Notes: generated by a model from the letters alone, not told the origin. 47,349 nt of DNA from an uncultured Acinetobacter sp. (GCA_947306495.1 CAMZGT010000011.1:1-47349), one strand, 5' to 3'. Counted from the first letter of the stretch, positions 1-8,291 are shown. Numbers and translations are program-made.

Positions 1-178
1 CGCCACGTTTGATTTCACGAGTCATTGCACGTCTTGCAGCTTCTATCTGACGGCTTGTAATCCAACCGGGTTCAAGAGCTCTAATTGCGTAACGACCAAA
101 TTCGAAATCAACACCTCTTGTTTCGGTGCCTTTCATTCTACCTTTTTGCATTTTGCGGTATTTTGTCTTTTTTGGCAT
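1..178 (-). CDS. rplP: 50S ribosomal protein L16, N-terminal part (cut by window edge)
   Basis: Large-subunit protein near the peptidyl-transferase centre and the A-site tRNA elbow. The first 59 codons are visible, opening with [17 protein letters not shown] and continuing through the L16-typical stretch that aligns basic residues with ARRAMTRE before running off the left edge. Its start at 178 lies 28 bases past the rpsC stop, in the usual S10-operon order rpsC-rplP. Nothing is odd in the visible part; the C-terminal half is outside the window. Confidence 0.95.
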   Translation of the reverse strand, partial: MPKKTKYRKMQKGRMKGTETRGVDFEFGRYAIRALEPGWITSRQIEAARRAMTREIKRG

Positions 179-206
179 TAACATTATTATTGTTCTCCTA
201 ATTTTA

Positions 207-938
207 TTATTTTGTTTCTACCGCTTTACGTTTACCGCGTCTGCCTTGGAAACGTTCTCCGGTTGCTTCTTTTGAATTTTTTGATTTGATGTTTAGATCA
301 GCTTTTTCGCCAGGCATTAAATTACCTTTGAAAATCCAAACCTTAACACCTATTTTACCCATAATTGTATCTGCTTCGGTGAAACCGTAATCTACATCAG
401 CACGTAGTGTTTGTAGCGGAATTCTGCCTTCTTTTGCCCATTCGGAACGAGCAATTTCCGCACCGCCTAAACGACCAGATACCATAATTTTGATACCTTG
501 AGCACCTGCTCTCATAGTGCGTTGCATTGCTTGCTTCATTGCACGTCTAAATGCTATACGTTTTTCTAATTGTTGCGCTACAGATTCTGCAACTAACAGA
601 GCATCAACATCAATTCTTGCAACTTCAACAACATTAATTATTACAGGCTTGCCTAAGTAATTTGAAACTTCTGTCTTTAATTCTTCAATACCTTGACCGC
701 CTCTTCCAACTACTATACCAGGTTTTGCGGTAACAATAGTGATTGTTGTGCTTTGCGATTTTCTATCAATTAAGATATTTGAAACACCTGCAGCATACAG
801 TCTCTTTTTAATAAATTTTCTAATTTTAGCATCTTCTGCTACATTTCCTGCATAATCACGGAACTTAGCGTACCAAGTACTGTCCCAAGGTCTGATTATA
901 CCTACTCTGAATCCTTTTGGATGTGTTTTTTGTCCCAT
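207..938 (-). CDS. rpsC: 30S ribosomal protein S3
   Basis: Small-subunit head protein that lines the mRNA entry tunnel. The 243 residues are a normal full length. The start [14 protein letters not shown] is the canonical S3 N-terminus. A type-II KH domain carries its GxxG loop as GRGG around residues 78-81, and the C-terminal S3 domain has [21 protein letters not shown] basic tail ends in [12 protein letters not shown]. The gene sits 13 bases after rplV and 28 before rplP, inside the S10 operon and surely co-transcribed with it. Confidence 0.98.
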   Translation of the reverse strand: MGQKTHPKGFRVGIIRPWDSTWYAKFRDYAGNVAEDAKIRKFIKKRLYAAGVSNILIDRKSQSTTITIVTAKPGIVVGRGGQGIEELKTEVSNYLGKPVIINVVEVARIDVDALLVAESVAQQLEKRIAFRRAMKQAMQRTMRAGAQGIKIMVSGRLGGAEIARSEWAKEGRIPLQTLRADVDYGFTEADTIMGKIGVKVWIFKGNLMPGEKADLNIKSKNSKEATGERFQGRRGKRKAVETK

Positions 939-951
939 TTTCTATATTCCT

Positions 952-1290
952 CTATTTTGTTGCATCACTTACTTTAACTGTGAGGTGAGATGTTCTTTTG
1001 AGTCTTTTGTATATACGACCTTGAGCTCTTGGTTTACCTCTTTTATATGTTGAACTTTCATCTGCGAAAATTTCTGAAACTTTCAATGAATCAGCCTTTA
1101 CACCTGCTTGCTCTAAAGCATTTGCAGCAGCTGCTTTAACATTCTTTTCTACAACTCTTGCTGCAAAATAAGGCATAAAACGCAACATATCAAGAGCTTC
1201 ATTAACAGCCTTACCTCTTACTTCGTTAATAACTCTGCGAAGTTTTCTTGCTGTCATTTTAATATCAGTTTGTCTTGATTTAGCTTCCAT
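952..1290 (-). CDS. rplV: 50S ribosomal protein L22
   Basis: Assembly protein whose beta-hairpin reaches into the nascent-peptide exit tunnel. The 112 residues are the usual length. The core shows MTARKLRRVINEVRGK near the N-terminus and the C-terminal hairpin region with YKRGKPRAQGR, which is the highly conserved L22 tip. It lies between rpsS (45 bases upstream) and rpsC, as in most bacteria. A purine-rich Shine-Dalgarno, read on the minus strand, precedes the start at 1290. Confidence 0.98.
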   Translation of the reverse strand: MEAKSRQTDIKMTARKLRRVINEVRGKAVNEALDMLRFMPYFAARVVEKNVKAAAANALEQAGVKADSLKVSEIFADESSTYKRGKPRAQGRIYKRLKRTSHLTVKVSDATK

Positions 1291-1334
1291 TTTTATTTTC
1301 CTTTTTAGTTAATTAATGCTAACTTTACTACGGT

Positions 1335-1616
1335 CTAACCGCGTTTTGCCGTCTTATCTGATCCGGCATGCCCTTTATACAATCTGGTTGGTGCAAATTC
1401 ACCAAGTCTATGTCCAATCATTTGTTCTGTTACATATACCGGAACGTGTGTTTTGCCGTTGTGAACAGCAATTGTGTGTCCCAACATATCAGGAACAATC
1501 ATGGATGCTCTTGACCAAGTTTTTACAACTTTCTTTTCTGAACTTTCATTCATTTTGTTTATTTTCTTTTGAAGAGCTTCTTCTACGTATGGGCCTTTTT
1601 TTAATGAACGTGCCAT
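1335..1616 (-). CDS. rpsS: 30S ribosomal protein S19
   Basis: Small-subunit head protein contacting S13 and the A-site finger. The 93 residues match the family. The protein begins [15 protein letters not shown] and ends with [16 protein letters not shown], both hallmarks of S19. A long opposite-strand reading frame covers the same bases but has no family resemblance and is a shadow. The gap upstream to rplB holds a palindromic element (see 1641-1717). Confidence 0.98.
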   Translation of the reverse strand: MARSLKKGPYVEEALQKKINKMNESSEKKVVKTWSRASMIVPDMLGHTIAVHNGKTHVPVYVTEQMIGHRLGEFAPTRLYKGHAGSDKTAKRG

Positions 1617-1640
1617 TAATTTCTCCTTTTATTTTTGTTT

Positions 1641-1717
1641 ACCGTGAGTCTTGAATTGTGACTCGTGAGCCGTTACTTTAATTTTCGATTCTGATTCACA
1701 GCTCACAAATCACGAAT
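1641..1717. repeat. Palindromic element in the rplB-rpsS gap
   Basis: The 111-base gap between rplB and rpsS contains nested inverted repeats. An outer arm CGTGA at 1643-1647 pairs with TCACG at 1710-1714. An inner arm GTGAGC at 1665-1670 pairs with GCTCAC at 1701-1706. The same layout with different inner bases occurs in the preceding gap of the operon (2592-2668), so the two look like copies of one mobile or regulatory hairpin. No U-tract follows, so it is not a plain terminator. Confidence 0.6.
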
Positions 1718-1727
1718 TTGAATCATC

Positions 1728-2555
1728 TTATTTTGTTCTGCGTCTTACAATAAGTTTGTCAGAAGCTTTACCTTGTTTTCTTGTCTTATAACCAAGAGCC
1801 GGTTTACCCCAAGGTGTTTTCGGATGTCCGCCTGGACCTGTTTTACCTTCACCACCACCGTGAGGGTGATCACAAGGGTTCATCGTTACACCACGAACTG
1901 TAGGTCTGACACCCATATAACGTTTTCTGCCGGCTTTACCAATCTTAAGGTTTTTAAACTCTGCATTTCCTAATGTTCCGATTGTTGCCATGCATTCTTT
2001 TCTTATCATTCTCATTTCGCCTGAAGGTAATTTTACTGTTACATAATTTCCTTCTTTCGCCATAACTTGAGCGAAATTACCTGCTGATCTTACAAGTTTT
2101 GCACCTCTGCCCGGAATCATTTCAATATTATGGACGATTGTACCTAACGGAATTAACTCAAGAGGTAGTGCATTCCCTGTTTGTACAGCCGCTTCCGGCC
2201 CTGAAACAATAACGTCACCTACATTTAAGCCTTCAGGTGTTAAAATATATCTTTTTTCACCATCTGCATAGAATACTAATGAGATTCTTACATTTCTGTT
2301 AGGATCGTATTCTATTGTTTTTACTGTTGCAGGAATTCCGAATTTTTCTCTGCGGAAATCTACTATACGGTAAGCTTGTTTAACACCGCCACCTTTATGA
2401 CGACATGTGATTCTACCGGTATTGTTACGACCGGCAGTCTTTTTAATATTCATCAATAAAGATTTTTCAGGAGTTGTAGTAGTGATTTCTTGGTAATCAC
2501 TCTTTGTCATACCTCTTTGTCCCGGAGATGTCGGATTAATTTTTCTGATTGCCAT
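1728..2555 (-). CDS. rplB: 50S ribosomal protein L2
   Basis: Core 23S rRNA-binding protein needed for subunit association and peptidyl transfer. The 275 residues are the usual length. The start is [17 protein letters not shown]. The C-terminal region carries [13 protein letters not shown], which includes the conserved histidine linked to peptidyl-transferase function, followed by [18 protein letters not shown]. The order rplW-rplB-rpsS is canonical, but the gaps on both sides (134 and 111 bases) are wider than elsewhere in the operon because each holds a hairpin element. Confidence 0.98.
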   Translation of the reverse strand: MAIRKINPTSPGQRGMTKSDYQEITTTTPEKSLLMNIKKTAGRNNTGRITCRHKGGGVKQAYRIVDFRREKFGIPATVKTIEYDPNRNVRISLVFYADGEKRYILTPEGLNVGDVIVSGPEAAVQTGNALPLELIPLGTIVHNIEMIPGRGAKLVRSAGNFAQVMAKEGNYVTVKLPSGEMRMIRKECMATIGTLGNAEFKNLKIGKAGRKRYMGVRPTVRGVTMNPCDHPHGGGEGKTGPGGHPKTPWGKPALGYKTRKQGKASDKLIVRRRTK

Positions 2556-2591
2556 TTTTATTTTCTCCTATTATTATCTTTTTTGGCTTCT

Positions 2592-2668
2592 TTCGTGAGT
2601 CGCGGTCTGTGACTCTTGAACCGATATTCTAAATTTAGATTCACGATTTACGGTTCAGAAACCACGAA
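2592..2668. repeat. Palindromic element in the rplW-rplB gap
   Basis: Second copy of the element at 1641-1717. The outer arm TTCGTG at 2592-2597 pairs with CACGAA at 2663-2668. The inner arm TGAACCG at 2617-2623 pairs with CGGTTCA at 2651-2657. Both copies span about 77 bp and keep the pairing although the inner stem bases differ, which is covariation between two copies. The role is unknown; dispersed palindrome insertion or an RNA processing/stability hairpin are the likely choices. Confidence 0.6.
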
Positions 2669-2689
2669 TCTTTTTGACTGAACAAAGGT

Positions 2690-2983
2690 CTATATTGCAG
2701 TCAATTCTTCTATTGGGTCACCTTCAACAGTAACAATAGCTTTCTTTGAAGAATCTGTTCTGCCAAATTTCATACCCATTCTTTTTTCGTGCGAAGGCAT
2801 ATAAACTGTTTGTACCTTCTTTACTTTTCTTCCCGGAAAAGCTAACTCAACAGCTTGAGCTATTTCTACTTTTGTTGCATCTTTTTTTACTTCAAAAGTA
2901 TATTTCCCGAGTGTTGTTGCTATCATTGATTTTTCTGTAATGATAGGCTTTTTAATAACATCATATAATTTTTCTTTACTCAT
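2690..2983 (-). CDS. rplW: 50S ribosomal protein L23
   Basis: Protein at the exit of the peptide tunnel and docking site for trigger factor and SRP. The 97 residues are typical. It shows KKPIITEKSM near the N-terminus, KYTFEVKKDATKVEIAQAVE in the middle and GRKVKKVQTVYMP in the extended loop. It begins 14 bases after the end of rplD, consistent with one transcript. Confidence 0.97.
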   Translation of the reverse strand: MSKEKLYDVIKKPIITEKSMIATTLGKYTFEVKKDATKVEIAQAVELAFPGRKVKKVQTVYMPSHEKRMGMKFGRTDSSKKAIVTVEGDPIEELTAI

Positions 2984-2997
2984 TGTTTTATCCTTTA

Positions 2998-3624
2998 CTA
3001 TTGAAGTCTTTCTGTAACATTATTAACAGCCTTTTCAGTCATTACAACAAAATCAGCTTCTAGTAAGTCTTTTACGTTTAAGTTTGAAGGTAATAATAAT
3101 TTTACTGAAGGAATATTACCTGCTGCCAAACTCAAATATTTATTTTCTTCTGCAGTTGTATCTGCAATTACAAGAATTTTACCGCTTAAGTTAAGTGATT
3201 TAATAATTCCTGCCATTAACTTTGTTTTTGGTTCAGTAATAGCTGAGAAATCTTTAACTACTACTAATTGTTCTTCTCTTGCAGAAAGTGCAGATTTAAG
3301 AGCTAATTTTCTTGCTTTTTGCGGCATGTTGATTTCATAGTTTCTTGGTTTTGGTCCAAATACTACACCACCACCTGCAAATAACGGAGAACGAAGTGAA
3401 CCTGCTCTAGCGCGACCTGTACCTTTTTGTTTCCAAGGTTTCTTACCACCACCAGATACTTCTGCTCTTGTTTTTGCACATGCAGAACCTTGTCTTGCAT
3501 TATTTAATTGTCTTCTTAATGCCAAATGCATTACATGTAAGTTAGGCTCTACACCAAAAACTTCTTTTGCTAATGTGATTTCGCCTAATGCTTCACCGTT
3601 TGTGTTTAATAATTGTTTTGTCAT
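2998..3624 (-). CDS. rplD: 50S ribosomal protein L4
   Basis: Tunnel-lining protein; in some bacteria it also represses its own operon. The start is placed at 3624 (MTKQLLNTNG) rather than at an in-frame ATG 60 bases upstream, because AAAGGAAA lies at Shine-Dalgarno distance from 3624 and L4 proteins start near this point. The resulting 208 residues fit the family. The tunnel loop is visible as KKPWKQKGTGRARAGSLRSP, and the C-terminal alpha/beta domain ends in a short tail. The gene follows rplC by 84 bases. Confidence 0.95.
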   Translation of the reverse strand: MTKQLLNTNGEALGEITLAKEVFGVEPNLHVMHLALRRQLNNARQGSACAKTRAEVSGGGKKPWKQKGTGRARAGSLRSPLFAGGGVVFGPKPRNYEINMPQKARKLALKSALSAREEQLVVVKDFSAITEPKTKLMAGIIKSLNLSGKILVIADTTAEENKYLSLAAGNIPSVKLLLPSNLNVKDLLEADFVVMTEKAVNNVTERLQ

Positions 3625-3708
3625 TTTTATATTTCCTTTTGCTTTCCGATTACCCCTTGTCAATTTCTTGGCTTTATATGGCAATAGCGGATTTGTAATT
3701 TTACTTTA

Positions 3709-4347
3709 CTATGCATTCCATTTTGTTCTTGAAGGAACTATTGTTACCAATCTGCCTTCACAGCCAGGGACAGAACCTTTAATCAAAACTAAACCGTTTT
3801 CCGAATCAACCTTAACTAATTTAAGTTTTGTTATTGTAACTCTTTCATTTCCCATGTTACCGGCCATTCTTTTTCCCTTGATAACACGGCTTGGAGTTGT
3901 ACCTGCACCGATTGAACCGGGTTCTCTGTGATTTTTTGAACCGTGAGCCATCGGTCCTCTTCCAAAGTTCCATCTTTTTACAGTACCTTGGAAACCTTTA
4001 CCAATTGATGTACCTGTTACATCTACTTTTTGAACATCATTCAGAACAGATAATTCTATTTCTTGTCCGACTTTATAGTCAGCAGGGTTTTCTACTCGAA
4101 ATTCTTGTAAATGCCTGAAATTATCCAATCCGTTTTTCTTAAAGTGACCAAGTTCTGCTTTTGTTAAATGTTTTTCTTTTGCAGCTACTGTTCCTACTTG
4201 AATTGCATTGTAACCGTCAGTTTCTAATGTTTTAACTTGAGTTACAACAATTTTACCAACTTGAATAACCGTAACCGGGACTGCCAAACCTTCTGAATCA
4301 AAGATTTGAGTCATTCCAACTTTTTTACCTATTACACCTAATGTCAT
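3709..4347 (-). CDS. rplC: 50S ribosomal protein L3
   Basis: Early-assembly protein whose loop approaches the peptidyl-transferase centre. The start at 4347 gives MTLGVIGKKVGMTQIF, the standard L3 opening, with GGAAAGGAAAG just upstream as Shine-Dalgarno; an ATG 30 bases further up is in frame but would add a non-family extension. The central loop has GSIGAGTTPSRVIKGKRMAG. The length of 212 is normal. The gap of about 220 bases to rpsJ upstream is unusually long for this operon. Confidence 0.96.
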   Translation of the reverse strand: MTLGVIGKKVGMTQIFDSEGLAVPVTVIQVGKIVVTQVKTLETDGYNAIQVGTVAAKEKHLTKAELGHFKKNGLDNFRHLQEFRVENPADYKVGQEIELSVLNDVQKVDVTGTSIGKGFQGTVKRWNFGRGPMAHGSKNHREPGSIGAGTTPSRVIKGKRMAGNMGNERVTITKLKLVKVDSENGLVLIKGSVPGCEGRLVTIVPSRTKWNA

Positions 4348-4566
4348 GTGTCTTTCCTTTCCGACATAAGTACACACAGATATTTATCTGCAATACCGTT
4401 ATGCCTTTCATCTTGCGAGCGCTACTAATCTCTTTACCAACATTTGGGTTCTCACCCACGAAGCTTTAAAGTCTGACTTTGGACTTTGTTATTATCCTCC
4501 GTTGTAGTTCACATTATATGCATAATGCTAATATTAAATTTTCAAAGGCCAGTGCTTAAAATAAGA
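4348..4566 (-). ncRNA. rpsJ-rplC intergenic stretch, possible structured leader
   Basis: 219 bases on the transcribed strand without a gene, where most bacteria have a short gap. Read on the minus strand it holds TGGGTGAGAACCCA (5-bp stem with a GAGA tetraloop, near 4447-4460), the palindrome AAAGTCAGACTTT and an isolated GGAGG (4496-4500) with no start codon at the right distance. A TATAAT at about 4513-4518 could be an internal promoter. This could be a ribosomal-protein binding site controlling rplC onward, or merely a processed spacer. Only the sequence features are directly seen. Confidence 0.3.
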
Positions 4567-4884
4567 TTATAATTTAACCTCTATATCTACACCAGCAGGT
4601 AAGTCAAGTCTACTCAATTCTTCAGTTGTTTGTTGAGTAGGATCGTAAATATCGATAATACGTTTATGAGTTCTAATCTCAAAGTGTTCACGTGATTTCT
4701 TATCAACGTGTGGTGAACGTAATACACAATAGATACGTCTCTTAGTTGGTAAAGGAATAGGACCGGCAACTTTAGCGTCTGTTCTTTTTGCTGTTTCAAC
4801 AATTTTTTCAGCTGATACGTCAACCAGTTTGTGTTCGTATGATTTTAAACAAACTCTAATTCTTTGTCTTGTACCTGTTGTCAT
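4567..4884 (-). CDS. rpsJ: 30S ribosomal protein S10
   Basis: Small-subunit head protein, also NusE of the antitermination complex. The 105 residues are the family length. Key stretches are [14 protein letters not shown] at the N-terminus and [20 protein letters not shown] in the middle, with the IDIYDP segment near the C-terminus. It is the first gene of the operon here: no tuf or fusA lies upstream, and a promoter and the divergent rpmE follow. AAGGAATG precedes the start at 4884. Confidence 0.98.
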   Translation of the reverse strand: MTTGTRQRIRVCLKSYEHKLVDVSAEKIVETAKRTDAKVAGPIPLPTKRRIYCVLRSPHVDKKSREHFEIRTHKRIIDIYDPTQQTTEELSRLDLPAGVDIEVKL

Positions 4885-4988
4885 TTTTCATTCCTTTATT
4901 TTTGTATTAACTTTCTAGTCTCAATAACGCAGCTGAAACACTTTCAACCGCTTAAAACCAGGCTATTACTTTCGACTATAGCAAGATA

Positions 4989-5017
4989 ATCGTAAAACAA
5001 ACATATTACAGTGTCAA
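4989..5017 (-). promoter_or_regulatory. Predicted promoter of the S10 operon
   Basis: On the minus strand a consensus -35 TTGACA (5017-5012), 17 bases and -10 TACGAT (4994-4989). A nearby extended -10 (TGCTATAGT, just downstream) is an alternative. The transcript would carry a leader of roughly 100 bases before rpsJ. It sits in the 288-base divergent region shared with rpmE. Confidence 0.6.
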
Positions 5018-5084
5018 CAAGTCTTTTAAAGTTTAATTCATAATTTACAAAAATTTACAATTACCAACATTCAAATGTATTAAC

Positions 5085-5113
5085 TTGCAATATTTTTTTC
5101 AGTAAATTAAAAT
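5085..5113 (+). promoter_or_regulatory. Predicted rpmE promoter
   Basis: TTGCAA at 5085-5090, 17 bases, TAAAAT at 5108-5113, pointing to rpmE, whose AGAAGG Shine-Dalgarno precedes the ATG at 5173. It is divergent from the S10 operon promoter about 70 bp away. Confidence 0.5.
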
Positions 5114-5172
5114 GATACTGGTCGAAATATATTATTCAAGTTTGGAATCTTGAAACAGAAAGAAGGTTTAAA

Positions 5173-5373
5173 ATGAAAAATGGACTTCATCCGGATTATA
5201 AGGAAACCGTTATCAAATGCGTTTGCGGGAATGAAATCGAAACAGGTTCTGTTGTAGATAACATTACAGTTGAAATTTGTTCTAACTGCCATCCGTTCTA
5301 CACAGGTCAACAAAAAATTCTTGACTCAGAAGGACGTGTTGAAAGATTTAAAAAACGTTACGGACAAAAATAG
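5173..5373 (+). CDS. rpmE: 50S ribosomal protein L31, zinc-binding (C+) type
   Basis: L31 bridges the two subunits. The 66 residues start [16 protein letters not shown]. Four cysteines are arranged as CVC near residues 16-18 and CSNC near 36-39, which is the zinc-binding C+ form. It ends [17 protein letters not shown] precedes the ATG and a strong terminator follows directly, so it is monocistronic. Its head-to-head position with the S10 operon is unusual compared with rpmE-rho or rpmE-prfA arrangements in other bacteria. Confidence 0.97.
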   Translation: MKNGLHPDYKETVIKCVCGNEIETGSVVDNITVEICSNCHPFYTGQQKILDSEGRVERFKKRYGQK

Positions 5374-5387
5374 TTTTAGTAATAAAA

Positions 5388-5416
5388 AAGGGGCTCGCCA
5401 CGGCGAGTCCTTTTTT
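5388..5416 (+). terminator. Rho-independent terminator after rpmE
   Basis: Arms GGGCTCGCC (5391-5399) and GGCGAGTCC (5402-5410, one G-U pair) are followed by a T-run from 5411. An A-run before the stem extends the pairing. Confidence 0.9.
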
Positions 5417-5428
5417 ATTATCGTTTTA

Positions 5429-5458
5429 TTGACAATATTGAATAAATCAATGTACAAT
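5429..5458 (+). promoter_or_regulatory. folK promoter with no room for a leader
   Basis: TTGACA at 5429-5434, 18 bases, TACAAT at 5453-5458, then only six bases (TAGCGT) before the folK ATG at 5465. Transcription starting 7 bases past the -10 would begin at the A of ATG, giving a leaderless mRNA. No Shine-Dalgarno is seen. Confidence 0.65.
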
Positions 5459-5464
5459 TAGCGT

Positions 5465-5977
5465 ATGGCAATAGTGTATTTATCATTAGGCTCGAATTTA
5501 GGTGATAGAGTAGGATATCTGCAGCAGGCTGCCAGTTTAATCGGTGGTCTTGAAGATACTAATATTGTTATGACATCTTCATTTTACGAAACAGAACCTT
5601 GGCAAATGAGTACCGAAAATTGGTTTGTAAATGCTATTATTCAAATTTCTACTTTACTTGACCCGGAGAAATTATTCCATGAATGTTTAAGAATAGAATC
5701 TCAATTGGGTAGAGTAAGGAACGTTAATAAAAGTTATAAAGACCGGACAATTGATATAGATATTTTGTTTTATAATAACGAAGTTATTACAACCGAAAAT
5801 TTAATAATTCCTCACAGATTTTTTCACCGAAGGGCTTGCATGTTGGTGCCAATGCTTGAAATTGCCCAAGATTTTGTTCACCCTCTTTATAAAAAAACAA
5901 TTGCAGAATTATATGAGGAATTGGAAGATCCTGAACAAGTCTATCTGTACGGCACTCGCAACGGAGCCGATATATAA
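5465..5977 (+). CDS. folK: 2-amino-4-hydroxy-6-hydroxymethyldihydropteridine diphosphokinase
   Basis: Folate pathway enzyme (HPPK) moving pyrophosphate from ATP to 6-hydroxymethyl-7,8-dihydropterin. The 170 residues are typical. It starts MAIVYLSLGSNLGDR (family signature YLSLGSNLGD), then SSFYETEPW, ENWFVNA, and the ATP-binding stretch DRTIDIDILFYNN followed by IPHRFFHRRACMLVPMLEIA. Its stop TAA abuts the next ATG (5978), so the two genes are translationally adjacent. Its promoter suggests a leaderless transcript. Confidence 0.95.
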   Translation: MAIVYLSLGSNLGDRVGYLQQAASLIGGLEDTNIVMTSSFYETEPWQMSTENWFVNAIIQISTLLDPEKLFHECLRIESQLGRVRNVNKSYKDRTIDIDILFYNNEVITTENLIIPHRFFHRRACMLVPMLEIAQDFVHPLYKKTIAELYEELEDPEQVYLYGTRNGADI

Positions 5978-7120
5978 ATGACGACAGCTGTGATTGGTGC
6001 CGGAGCCGCAGGTTGTGTATGTGCGTACTATCTTTTAAAAGAGGGGGAATCTGTAACCATATTTGACTATGCATCTCCGCTAAAAACACTTCTTCCGACC
6101 GGTGGCGGAAGATGCAATTTAGCTCATGCCGAATATGATTTTAAGGAACTTACTAAAAATTATCCGCGTGGTGAAAAATTTTTGTATTCAGTTTTTTCAA
6201 AATTTTCCACATATGACACGATTACTTTATTTGAAGAGCTTGGAGTCAAAACATATGTTCAAGAAGACGGTCGTATTTTTCCGGAATCAAACAGTTCTAA
6301 ATTAGTTGCAGAAGCTATTCTAAGCAAAATCAAAAATGCAGCTTTTATAAAAGAAAAAGTCTCAAATATTATTTCTTTATCAAACGGCTACAAAATTAAA
6401 ACATCTGACGCCGAATACTTTTTTGATAACATTATCATTGCAACGGGGGGATTTAGTAAAACAGCACAAATTAAAGGGATAAAAAATAAAATAACCGAAA
6501 TAAAACCTGCATTAGTCGGTCTAAATAGTAATTGTAAAGGTTTAAGCGGTATAGTTATAAAAGATGTATTTTCAAAAGATTGCAAAATAACGGACGACTT
6601 GTTATTTACTCATTTTGGCATATCATGACCTCTAACATATAAAATTTCTTCAATCAAAGCTTATGAGGACTTTCCCTATACTTTAACTTTTGATTTGTAC
6701 AACAAAGATTATGATTTGCAAAGTTTTTTGAATTCCTCGCCGCATAAAGAACTTAAAAATGTTTTATCAGAGATTTTTCCCCACAGATTTGCCGAATTTA
6801 TATCAGGAGAATATGCTGCAAAAAAAGCTCATTTGATTGACAGCAAAATAAGGGATAATATTTTAGAAAATATACATAATTTTAAATTAACAATAACAAA
6901 AACAAATTTCGGGGAAGAAACTGTAACTGCTGGCGGATATGATTTGGATGAAATCAATCCAAAGACAATGGAATCAAAACTGCATAAAAATCTTTACATA
7001 ATAGGAGAAGCTCTTAACATAGACGGATTTTGCGGAGGTTTTAATTTGCAAAATGCGTGGTCTACTGCTTACATTGCAGCAGAAAGCATAAATTTTAAGA
7101 ATAAATTATCTTATAATTAG
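5978..7120 (+). pseudogene. HI0933/BaiN-type FAD flavoprotein interrupted by one in-frame TGA
   Basis: NAD(P)/FAD-dependent oxidoreductase family (YhiN/HI0933-like). The N-terminal dinucleotide-binding motif IGAGAAG and PTGGGRCNL are present. The C-terminal signature GEALNIDGFCGGFNLQNAW is intact, ending at 7120. The frame is continuous except for TGA at 6626-6628, directly after FTHFGIS. In the family this motif is normally FTHxGxSGP, so the TGA replaces the conserved Gly codon (GGA to TGA), and Pro follows. Upstream and downstream parts are in the same frame. Possibilities: recent nonsense mutation, sequencing error or readthrough. Neighbouring genes use TGA as a true stop, so a changed code is unlikely. 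The start abuts the folK stop. Confidence 0.85.
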
Positions 7121-7753
7121 TACATACCACGGATATTCTTTTGACAAATCTCCCTGTGCAGATATTTCTATCATTCCTGCTTTTTTCACAGTGATACAAC
7201 CCGCAATCGCAGTTTGTTCAAATTTTGCGTTCCCAGAAGTAAACTTATATCCGTTAAACTTATTATCAGTATCATTTAGAACTATTATTTTATAATCTCC
7301 ATGCGACTTTTTTATTTTTAAAGAATTTGTATATGGACTAAACTCAGAAATCGAAACTATTTTATATTCAGGCAAAATCACTCTTAGCTCTTCTATTGTT
7401 AAAATATTCTTGCTCAGTTTTCCATCATCATACCTGATTTCATAAAACTTCAAATCATTATTTGAATATCCTACAAATAGTCCGTTTACAATAAACTCAT
7501 AATCACAATCAGTAGAGAATGCAAACTCACCGTCTTTAGTATTGTAGTCAAAGAAATTGCCAAAACCTTTTGTTTTGTATAGATAACCTGATTTCTTACT
7601 AGGTTTTTTGTTCCAAGTTCCGGTTTCAGGATTATAAGAAATTTTTGACTTTAGTTTTATATCATCATACTTAAAATTTTCTGTGCCTGCGGCTAAATTA
7701 TACACATAAAAAATACACATCAAAATTATTAAAAATCTTTTTATAAAGCTCAT
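7106..7753 (-). CDS. Hypothetical exported protein
   Basis: 215 residues, family not recognised. The N-terminus SFIKRFLIILMCIFYVYNLAAG looks like a signal peptide of about 22 residues (basic start, hydrophobic core, small residues before the cut). The rest is polar, rich in Lys, Asn and Tyr, with alternating hydrophobics suggesting beta structure. Its last codons overlap the end of the flavoprotein gene by 15 bases, tail to tail. A good promoter (7763-7791) lies 9 bases before the start, leaving almost no leader. Confidence 0.6.
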   Translation of the reverse strand: MSFIKRFLIILMCIFYVYNLAAGTENFKYDDIKLKSKISYNPETGTWNKKPSKKSGYLYKTKGFGNFFDYNTKDGEFAFSTDCDYEFIVNGLFVGYSNNDLKFYEIRYDDGKLSKNILTIEELRVILPEYKIVSISEFSPYTNSLKIKKSHGDYKIIVLNDTDNKFNGYKFTSGNAKFEQTAIAGCITVKKAGMIEISAQGDLSKEYPWYVLIIR

Positions 7754-7762
7754 TGCAATAAT

Positions 7763-7791
7763 ATTATATGTAATATAAAGTTTAAATTCAA
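7763..7791 (-). promoter_or_regulatory. Promoter of the exported-protein gene (very short leader)
   Basis: On the minus strand TTGAAT (7791-7786), 17 bases, TATAAT (7768-7763), then 9 bases to the ATG at 7753. The expected leader is only two or three bases. Confidence 0.55.
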
Positions 7792-7824
7792 CCGTTTAAA
7801 GGATAAATAGAATTATAAACGGTT
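7790..7824. repeat. Perfect inverted repeat between divergent genes
   Basis: AACCGTTTA (7790-7798) and TAAACGGTT (7816-7824) are separated by 17 bases. The left arm overlaps the -35 box of the minus-strand gene and the right arm ends 13 bases before the plus-strand ATG at 7838. It could be an operator serving both genes or an RNA hairpin. Confidence 0.5.
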
Positions 7825-7837
7825 GTATGCTATTCAT

Positions 7838-8203
7838 ATGAATTTAGCATCAAATATCGTAGGCGGAATATTATCATCCCAAATAGGGAGCGGACAAGGA
7901 AACATCACAAATGTTTTCAACTTGAATGATAAAGCTTTTGCTGAAATTTTGGAAAAGCAACTTAATAATCAGTCAATAGATAAAACAGGTTTTTACCCTG
8001 CAGGTATGGGAATGCCTGTAGGATTGGATATACAAGATCCGGATAAAAGTTTAGAAACCACAGAGATAACAGATAGAGAATTTAAGCAAACCGGCTATGA
8101 TAATTTTGCAAGAAGACATGCTGCAGAATTCTATGGTAAATGTGCAGGAAATGTCGTTATTAATTTATCGGAATTCGTAAATGATACGATAAAAATAAAT
8201 TAG
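7838..8203 (+). CDS. Hypothetical small protein
   Basis: 121 residues from the ATG at 7838; a TTG at 7823 would add five residues but lies in the inverted repeat. Family not recognised. The N-terminal part is Gly/Ser rich (MNLASNIVGGILSSQIGSGQ), the middle contains Pro/Gly loops, and the C-terminal part is polar with one Cys. No signal peptide or membrane segment is seen. No Shine-Dalgarno is found. A terminator follows at 8243. The coherent frame and terminator support a real gene. Confidence 0.55.
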   Translation: MNLASNIVGGILSSQIGSGQGNITNVFNLNDKAFAEILEKQLNNQSIDKTGFYPAGMGMPVGLDIQDPDKSLETTEITDREFKQTGYDNFARRHAAEFYGKCAGNVVINLSEFVNDTIKIN

Positions 8204-8242
8204 TTATTATAACTGTCACATGAAAAATATGTTTATATTATA

Positions 8243-8274
8243 ATAAAGCTATACGAAGATACAGCTTTATTTTT
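8243..8274 (+). terminator. Terminator-like hairpin before the NifU-like gene
   Basis: Arms ATAAAGCT (8243-8250) and AGCTTTAT (8263-8270) are followed by T-rich sequence. A TATAAT at 8239-8244 overlaps its left arm, so the next gene's transcript probably starts inside the hairpin, and the hairpin ends transcription of the gene at 7838-8203. Confidence 0.6.
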
Positions 8275-8291
8275 GATTATAAGGAGGTCAA

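Noticed and set aside
1316-1654. Plus-strand reading frame opposite rpsS
   Set aside because: It is the antisense shadow of a conserved ribosomal protein gene, lacks a ribosome site and has no family features.
6626-6628. TGA read as selenocysteine or as glycine in a changed genetic code
   Set aside because: The replaced residue in the family is Gly, not Cys/Sec, no selenium genes or suitable hairpin are seen, and other genes in the window end normally at TGA.
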